From Cryptococcus deneoformans JEC21 (taxonomy: Eukaryota > Basidiomycota > Tremellomycetes > Tremellales > Cryptococcaceae): a stretch of 64,000 nt of DNA. The stretch spans positions 409,501-473,500 of the forward strand of contig NC_006686.1 of the NCBI RefSeq assembly GCF_000091045.1, written 5' to 3'. The notes under the pieces were generated by a model. That model worked only from the letters and a program-made list of their open reading frames with translations. It was not told where the DNA came from and made no database searches. The first letter of the stretch is position 1; every line of letters begins with the position of its first letter. A program made the position numbers and the translations under genes. Positions 57,593 to 64,000 of this stretch are shown here, in pieces.

Positions 57593-58502
57593 ATGGTCGA
57601 CGTCGTGAGTGTCAAACCCTTTGGCAGGCAGTTCGACACCATTACCGCCGCCTGGCGGGTTGGAGCGAGTAGACTATTCCGAGATGAGCTGACTTTCAAA
57701 CTATTTTGCCCCCTCTACTACCATCCACCTACCTCTATACTACACCATCCTCATTTGGCTGGCGTCCGGTAATCTAAGTCTACTCACATTCGCCGAGGAC
57801 ACCCGGCCTTTATGGGTGCCTTACTCCTTTTCGCCATCATTGAAGGATGTATCACTGCTTATTTGGGTGAGCTTTGACATTGTATCAAGCTAGATTGCCA
57901 CTTTGCTGATTGGCACCTCCATTAGTCGCGCAATTTAATGAGTGCATTTTTTCCTCGTTCGAAGAAAACTCACAGTTCGAAGTTGACCAATCCGTTGTGT
58001 TCAAATAGTGACGACACCTACCCCTCTCATTCTTACAGAGACCGACTTAAGTTCCTCGTATTTACCTCCTGGTGGACTGTAGTTTTTGCCGCCGCTTACA
58101 TGGTAAGATGACCTGGTACTGTCTGTTATGTGCGGTTGACTGATGGAGACTCAGGCTGCTTTCCTTGCTGCGGCCGGTAGCTTCGTCTCCTCCATTGCTA
58201 GCCATCTTGCCATCTGGACTGTTACGTGGGTTCATATGGATTAATGACCTGTTCCTTGACTGATTTAGGATACTCTCAGTTGGATCTTCTGGCTTGCCGC
58301 TGCTGCTTCTTATACTGCGGCACTTGGTGGCGGAATGCGATGTAGCGTCTCCGACGTTGCCCACTGTTCATCCCTTGTAGCGGCGGAAGCGTTTGCTTGG
58401 ATTGAGTGGATCATCATGACCATCTTCTTCATCTTCCTCCTTACTATTGCTGGAGCAGCTCTTCGACGAGGAGACAGGTTGAGCGCCGAACTTGCGGTCT
58501 AG
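57593..58502 (+). CDS. Four-helix MARVEL-like membrane protein
   Basis: The first exon encodes Met-Val-Asp-Val (ATG 57593-57595, donor GTGAGT). After a 170 nt intron the frame runs STHIRRGHPAFMG into four membrane helices: ALLLFAIIEGCITAYLVA, FLVFTSWWTVVFAAAYMAAF, TWIFWLAAAASYTAALGGG and IEWIIMTIFFIFLLTIAGAAL. The loop after helix 1 (QFNDDDTYPSHSYRDRLKFL) and the C-x(4-10)-C pair between helices 3 and 4 match the fungal MARVEL pattern. Several acceptors had to be chosen by frame (for example CTCTCAG near 58274 and AAATAG near 58007), so boundaries are moderately sure. Role: likely plasma-membrane or vesicle organisation. The stop is at 58500-58502. Confidence 0.7.
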
Positions 58503-59285
58503 GAAGATTCGATGCCTTTTCAAGCTAGTTGGATGCTGAATAAGGAGGTGGATGACCTGTATAAGAGATTGACAGGTGGAGAGAGCTGGCGAACAGATAT
58601 AAATTATTTATACATACAAAGAATATTAATATAATGGCTTGATAATATACGCATGTAGCCGGGAAATAATCAGATGTGACCTCAGTCTCTGTCTCATTCG
58701 TCTCGGCTAACCATTTCTAAGTGGTTTGCAGATTTATGTGATGTTATTCACATTATCAAAGTGCAAGATAGAGAACGTATGGCACGGTATGGTTGATCAT
58801 GATATAAAAACAAACAAATACTGGTTGACAATCGAAAACCGGACAGGTTGCGGATCGGCTCATGAATGATGCTGGCATGCCGGGAGTGCCGGAAAGGCCC
58901 GCGGATGCTAAAACATAATTATGATTCCCGAGCCTCGAACCTCCACTTTCCCATTCACTCACAGCCCTTTTACCCTGACGTCTTACGTCTGTCTGCACTT
59001 CTTCTTATGCTCACCAAATAATAACGCAAGAAATGCAGGCTCCTTTCCCGTTCTCGCTGTCATTACTGATTACCGCAGCATCATACAATTCTTGTTTCCG
59101 CAACTCCTGTCATTTCATTCTTTCCTCCACGGGGGCCTATTCTGTCCATAATCCCTGTTGAGGGTATTCTTCCACATCTTTTCCGCCTGCCCTTCTGCTC
59201 TCCCGGACATTTTATTCAGACTCATTCTTTACATCCTCTGCATACACGTAGCTCTTGATTTGTAGCTTTGGTGTGAAATACTAGG
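58503..59285. other. Intergenic: MARVEL gene 3' end and ceramidase promoter
   Basis: No gene is supported in 783 bp. Pyrimidine-rich sequence fills the last 200 bp before the ceramidase ATG. Confidence 0.5.
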
Positions 59286-60451
59286 ATGGGAGCCTTCGAC
59301 AAGCTTAGAGGAGATCAAGTGTCCAGCGGCTGTACGTGCAACACCACCCAACAGTTTTGAAAACCCGAAACTAACTGTCAAGCAGTTTGGGGAGAGCATA
59401 CGAGTACCATTGACTGGTGGGTATTCACGTCTCTTATTCGAACTTAGGGCTCAAACAGTTACCTAGGTGCGAAACCAACTATTCCCACAGCCCATACATT
59501 GCTGAGTTCGTTAACACTCTTTCCAATCTCCCCTCATTCCTCATTGGTCTCTATGGGTGCTACTCTGTCCTCAAGAACGGCCTACGCAAAAGATATGCTC
59601 TGTGCTATCTTGGCCTTAGCTTGATTGGCGTGGGAAGCTTTGGTTTCCATGCGAGCTTGAGATGGGAATGGCAGTTGATGGACGAACTACCCATGATCTA
59701 TGTGGTGTCTTATGCCGCCTACCTCGTGCTCGACACTTTACCAGGTTTTGAACCGCGTTTCGGTACCATTGGACCCTTGATATTGTTGGCTTGGGATGCC
59801 TTTGTGACTGTTTCATAGTACGTGAGATGGCAACCTGCTGATTATATGGAGCTTGTAACTAACACAATTTATCGTTAGCATCTGTCTTCCAAACCCCGTT
59901 TACCACCAAGTTGCTTTTGCTGCGATCCTTATTACAGCTACCCTTCGCACCATAGCCCTTATGTTCGATCTTCCTGCAGGACATCCAGCCCGCCGTACTA
60001 TTGGCATAATGATGGCCTGGGGGATTGTCACCTTCGCTACTGGGTTCGGCATCTGGAACATTGACAATATCTTCTGTGGGCAGTTAAGAGCTATCAGATC
60101 CATGATTGGGCCGTTCGGTGTACTTGTGGAAGGTGGGTCATTCAGAAGCGGCACTGCGAAGAACGAGGCGTTGATTTGTATCCAGGACACGCCTATTGGC
60201 ATTATATGACAGGATACGGTGCTTATTTGATTTTCACGGCTTCCATCCGTAGGTGCATTTGGCCATCAACATGATAGTGAAGCTCATTACGTTCTGTCAC
60301 AGTCCTCCACTGTCTTATCAAAGATGACATAAAAGGTTATCATATCGACGGCAGATGGCTTCCTACGGTGAATCATCGTCCACAGGTAGCTAGTAAACCC
60401 GAGTCGAAGGACTGGAAGGGAACCATTACCCCACCTGAAAAGCTAGATTGA
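59286..60451 (+). CDS. Alkaline ceramidase (Ypc1/Ydc1, ACER family)
   Basis: This is an ER/Golgi integral hydrolase that splits ceramide into sphingoid base and fatty acid. The ATG is at 59286 (MGAFDKLRGDQVSSG). [34 protein letters not shown] is the family N-terminal motif, split by introns. GVGSFGFHASLRWEWQLMDELPM gives the first His/Asp cluster, and GHAYWHYMTGYGAYL gives the second His pair of the zinc site. About seven hydrophobic segments are present, followed by a short polar C-terminal tail (stop 60449-60451). Introns fall at GGTGGGT...CCAG and GTAGGT...CACAG. The family is certain; direction preference (phyto- or dihydroceramide) cannot be read from sequence. Confidence 0.93.
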
Positions 60452-60923
60452 GCTAGATCAATCGTATGTTGAGAGGAATACCGGTGATTTTATTGGATTT
60501 ATGTAGTAGCCAAGCATCTGTATTAGGAAAATACAGCACGATTTCAGCGTTTATGCATAAGTGATTCGAGGTATATACTGCAGGTTTGGGCTCCTAATAA
60601 GTAGATGATTAATTATAAGCACCTACGTGGTATCCATGCAAGGGGCAACAGCACGCAGTAAAGTAGTAGACTTCCTTCGTACTTACGTTGAATTACAGAA
60701 GCGATAGTAATCGGGTGTCCTGATCTGTGTTGGTGGTCCGTCGCCCCGTCTTGTTTTGTCGCTCAAACAAGCACCGTAATCGGAATCTGACTTTCCTTAC
60801 ACTAAGAAATTCTTCGGTTCACCGCCCTAAAGCCTTCTGTTGGCCATTTAGCTCGACCAGGGATTTCCGGAAACCCATCTGGCTAATCGAGGGGAATCAG
60901 CTTGCCGAGCAGATCAGCAGCTC
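60452..60923. promoter_or_regulatory. Intergenic: ceramidase 3' end and NDC1 promoter
   Basis: No gene is supported in these 472 bp. AT-rich sequence lies in the first half. Confidence 0.5.
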
Positions 60924-63410
60924 ATGCCGGTACTACAACCACGGCCTCTTCCTTCAGGAGGGGCTGCAGTTGCTCCCTCAAAACCCGCTACGACTGTAAG
61001 CTTCCATGCCTCATGCACTGGAGCTGTACTGATGTATACCCCTCCTACAGCCCTTACAGAAGATAGAACGACAGTATCGGGTGTGTATCTTATATGGTTC
61101 AGTACCTCTACTTGTGAATTTACTGATGGCGCACCTACAGAAATTTTTGGCCAAGCGATATATGACCCTTATGAGCCGAGTCGCTTTATGGATAGCTGTA
61201 CTTCTCTCGTTATTCTCAGCTTTTGTTTCAGGTATGTCTAGCTTTCACCCCACAGCGGTTAACTGACCGTGATCAGGTGACATATCGAAAGTGCCTTTTG
61301 CGGTCCTCTCCAGTTTTCCAGTGTTCTTATCTCTTGCTTTTCTCTTGAGAGTTAGAAAGAGCTTCATAACACGTAAGTCGATAAACCTTGGATAAAACAT
61401 GCTGGCTGCTCAATGTTGCTGATGATTTTGCCTTAGAGCCTTATCGGCCGTCGCCACGCTCTTCACTTATTGGTCTTATCGTCTCCTCGTTCTGGAACCA
61501 GCGCGTGATCACTTTACTATTTAGCTACGCAGTCTTCAGCATTACCATAACAAATGTTTGGTTTACGCTCTTGGGTAGAGAGGATATGACACTGTTCAAT
61601 TCAACCCCGTTAGTCTTTCCTACGTCGTCAGATCTCAACAGGTGCTGACATCAGGCATAGGCGACATCCCTGGCAATTGAATGAAAGCCGTTTTATCCTT
61701 ACCGCTTCGAATGCTTGCCTCTTTTTGGTCGCTGCCGCCCGTGATATCCTCAATGACAACCTTAAAGCCGACTGGCCTCGAGAAAGGGTAATAGCCACTT
61801 TGGATTCTGCAACCATTTCACTAACAATGAAATCTGTACAGAAACCATTTGCTCAAGCTGTCAAAATCGCTCTTTTCGACAACGTTTGGGGATCTAGTAG
61901 GATTGGATTCACTTTCCTGTGGTCTATTTCGACACCTTTTGCATACTGCTGGCTGGGCTTGAGAAGTTTCATTTGGCAATGGGTCAATTGGAGATTGTGG
62001 GGAGTGGCTGTGCGGTAAGTAAAGTTCCACGCTTTCATTTGGATGACGCCTTGACGGGCGGGACAACAGGCCTTTCTTGGGAAGTTTTGCGCGCTCTACG
62101 TCCAAGACACCTGGTCCATGGGCGTTGCTCGGACCAATGCTCACTCTCAACATGCTCACTCTCCTCGCGTTGCAATTCCCCGTCAAGGGTCTGGCAGCCT
62201 ACACTACTCAGGTGAGCTGTCCTTGCTATGTATAATCATCCTCCGTAGCTAACAACATATTGTAGCCAATCCACTTTGACGAATTTTACAAAAAGAGTCC
62301 ATTGAGCCTTGAAATATACCTCATTACAGCTCTCAAATCTCAAGATCCTTACTACTTGGTGAGAATCTAGCAATCTTTGCAATACCCATCGTTAGCTAAC
62401 TGTTGCCTATAGCAATTCACTTTGATGGAACTTCTGCGGGTGGTTAGCATCCCTCGACACCGCAAGATATTCTTCGATGACATTTCAAAATCGCCTAGTT
62501 TGATTAGCCAACTCTGTCAAGAACTACTTCTCCAATTCGGAAAGGTTCACAATGTCCTGGTTAACCGGGGGGTCACAATCCAGCCCCAGAATACAAAGTC
62601 TTCGCCCGTCGCTGCTAGTGGCATATCCACTGCGCACGATGAAAGAAAAATTTCTATTCGTCAAGCCGACATCTTCAGACCTTTAGCCAAGCCTAAATCG
62701 ACATTCAACCTAAAGAGCATACTTGATGGCCCCATTCAAGCGACTGCTCCTTCCCCTGTCGTCAAACTTGGCCAAGCTGGCACTTTGGCCATAAAACATG
62801 TTGAGAGTGTCCAAGATAGGGTGGTCGGACGGATTGAAGGGAATCCAGTCGGAGGTGCCATCGTCAGTGAAGCAAAGGGTGCCAGGAAAGGTGTGAATGA
62901 GTGGGCAGGGAAGGAGTGGGGGAGAAGGTCTGTGAGGTCTGTTTTGGGGGAAGTACTCGTTGCCCAACGAGTTATTGAGAGTGAGTAATCGCTGGCTTTG
63001 AAAGGTCCTGGTTGTGCTGACTTTTGATCCTAGTCCTAGTTATCCTTTCAATCGCCTCAATTGAGGAGGATACCTATGGAAACGTCCAACAAGTGTTACC
63101 TGCTATTTTGGAAGCCATTGTCAGGTTCCGTGAAGCAATTTTTGCACTTGAGGTTCAGCTGCTAGCCCAGACTAGATTACTTGGTCCTGCTCAAAGTGGT
63201 GCAATGGACGAGGTGAAGAAGGACCTTTATGTAGCCATTGGTTGTAAGTAACCATCAGAGCCTGAGGCATGTGAAACCGCACGCTTACGCTTGACATTAG
63301 CGTGTGACAAAGCAGTGAAAAGAATAGCGGACACTTTCGGACAGAGCCTTTCATCTTTCAGATTCCCTCCTTCCGTCGCTTATGGTTTGGGTGAGATTTG
63401 TAAAGGTTAA
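60924..63410 (+). CDS. NDC1: Ndc1-like transmembrane nucleoporin
   Basis: Ndc1 anchors nuclear pore complexes and the spindle pole body in the nuclear envelope. The ATG is at 60924 (MPVLQPRPLPSGGAAV). Six or so membrane helices fill the first 270 residues: VCILYGSVPLLVNLLMA, VALWIAVLLSLFSAFVSG, FAVLSSFPVFLSLAFLL, ITLLFSYAVFSITITNVWFTLLG, GFTFLWSISTPFAYCWLGL and LGPMLTLNMLTLLALQFPV. The soluble C-terminal half starts with FTLMELLRVVSIPRHRKIFF, the family's conserved R-x2-IF segment. It continues through a Ser/Ala-rich linker to helical repeats (ILEAIVRFREAIFALEVQLLA). The order of N-terminal helices and C-terminal helical domain fits Ndc1/Nup. Seven or more introns. The stop is at 63408-63410. 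Confidence 0.75.
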
Positions 63411-63494
63411 TCCTCTGCAACAACTCGAATTAAATTAGTCCAGACAGTAAAGGCGTACGGCATATGCAATAACATTACACATGGTACGAATGGC

Positions 63495-63713
63495 TCAAAA
63501 TAATGCTAATTGTGTAACCCGATCAGTCACATTTCGGTACGAGTCAACACTAGCGGTCTTGAGGGCCTGAGCTAAGAAGTCATCGGCCACGTAAAAGCCG
63601 GCTACGAAGCTGTTGACATCACGGTATCCAGCTGTCTCAATGACAGCCTTGACAGATCTGTTGAGTTTGCGCCTCTTCCGATCTCCGCCATTGAGATGCA
63701 TCTTGAAGGCCAT
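63495..63713 (-). CDS. Probable last exon of a minus-strand gene extending beyond the window
   Basis: A 72-codon frame (MAFKMHLNGGDRKRRKLNRS, then AVIETAGYRDVNSFVAGFYVADDFLAQAL) ends at 63495. Its balanced charge and helix-like pattern look coding. A possible acceptor (CTAG) lies just upstream of its ATG, and its position tail-to-tail with NDC1 fits the local layout. I do not recognise the family. It could instead be a chance frame. Confidence 0.35.
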   Translation of the reverse strand: MAFKMHLNGGDRKRRKLNRSVKAVIETAGYRDVNSFVAGFYVADDFLAQALKTASVDSYRNVTDRVTQLALF

Positions 63714-64000
63714 TTTGCCCTCTAGCTAGTCGAGGACAGGCAATGACCACTGAGGCCAGGACTGAGGCATTCTATCACCCGCTGACAGAGAAAGGGGGTT
63801 ATGTTTTTTGTTCGGTTAGATGGAGGGATGCCGTTCGTTGTGAAAATCGATTTCGCTTGAATCGCTATTGTAATTGGGAAGATAGCCGATTTGGGTGTAA
63901 AGGGCAGGCGATACTAATTTGTATACGTACATAAGGAGAATGTGAAAAAAATGCGGTATACATGACAAAACAAAAAAGAGAAGCAGTTAAAAAATGAGCG
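63714..64000. other. Window end, no supported gene
   Basis: AT-rich sequence with a plus-strand frame at 63743-63934 that lacks family features. It may be an intron or 5' part of the minus-strand gene. Confidence 0.4.

Noticed and set aside
57720..57900. Hydrophobic frame IHLPLYYTILIWLASGNLSLL as an extra N-terminal helix of the MARVEL-like protein
   Set aside because: It runs in a different frame from the conserved RGHPAFMGALLLF helix and would need an intron of about 29 nt, too short for this genome.
1..64000. Transposons, CRISPR arrays, prophage, toxin or defence systems
   Set aside because: No terminal repeats, transposase, integrase, reverse transcriptase, regularly spaced repeats or related genes were found; this is ordinary fungal chromosome sequence.

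Overview
The window is nuclear DNA of a basidiomycete yeast, most likely a member of the Cryptococcus neoformans/gattii complex. I infer this from dense short introns (about 45-70 nt, GTRNGT...YAG, with CTAAC-like branch sites), several introns per gene, compact spacing, and the form of the SOD1, HIS1 and GGT products. I cannot separate the sibling species without a search. I see no transposon, CRISPR array, viral gene or rRNA.

Layout. (1) 0-10 kb: the 3' part of a SNF2/RING helicase-ubiquitin ligase (IRC20/SHPRH type), then on the minus strand eIF2-gamma, Cu/Zn superoxide dismutase and an SH3 protein. (2) 10-17 kb, plus strand: HIS1, a MATH-BTB protein and the cohesin kleisin RAD21. (3) 17-52 kb: genes that almost strictly alternate strand. 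In order they are SEC72 (-), a SAP-like membrane protein (+), gamma-glutamyltransferase (-), mitochondrial succinate-semialdehyde dehydrogenase (+), a syntaxin-6/Tlg1 SNARE (-), a YIH1/IMPACT protein (+), a KEN/SIM-motif disordered protein (-), an intron-bearing tRNA-Lys(CUU) (+), a Yop1/REEP protein (-), a large proline-rich protein (+), exosome CSL4 (-), proteasome alpha4 (+), Rab geranylgeranyltransferase beta (-), MLH3 (+), a PPR protein (-) and SKI3 (+). Most promoters here are shared, head-to-head and 200-550 bp long. (4) 52-63.5 kb: a looser region with 0.5-1.8 kb spacers and only plus-strand genes until the end: a secreted serine carboxypeptidase, a four-helix MARVEL-like protein, an alkaline ceramidase and an NDC1-like nuclear-pore membrane protein. 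The last 0.6 kb holds what looks like the final exon of a minus-strand gene.

How the genes relate. Nearly all are housekeeping genes, with no operon-like logic. Loose themes are translation and amino-acid control (eIF2-gamma, HIS1, YIH1), RNA turnover (CSL4, SKI3), genome maintenance (IRC20-like, RAD21, MLH3), the secretory pathway (SEC72, Tlg1-like, BET2, Yop1-like) and membranes (ceramidase, MARVEL, NDC1). I found no convincing dedicated novel system. The best undescribed candidates are the proline-rich protein, the SAP-like membrane protein and the KEN/SIM protein. All exon joins were read by eye from splice signals and frame, so internal boundaries carry more uncertainty than gene ends.
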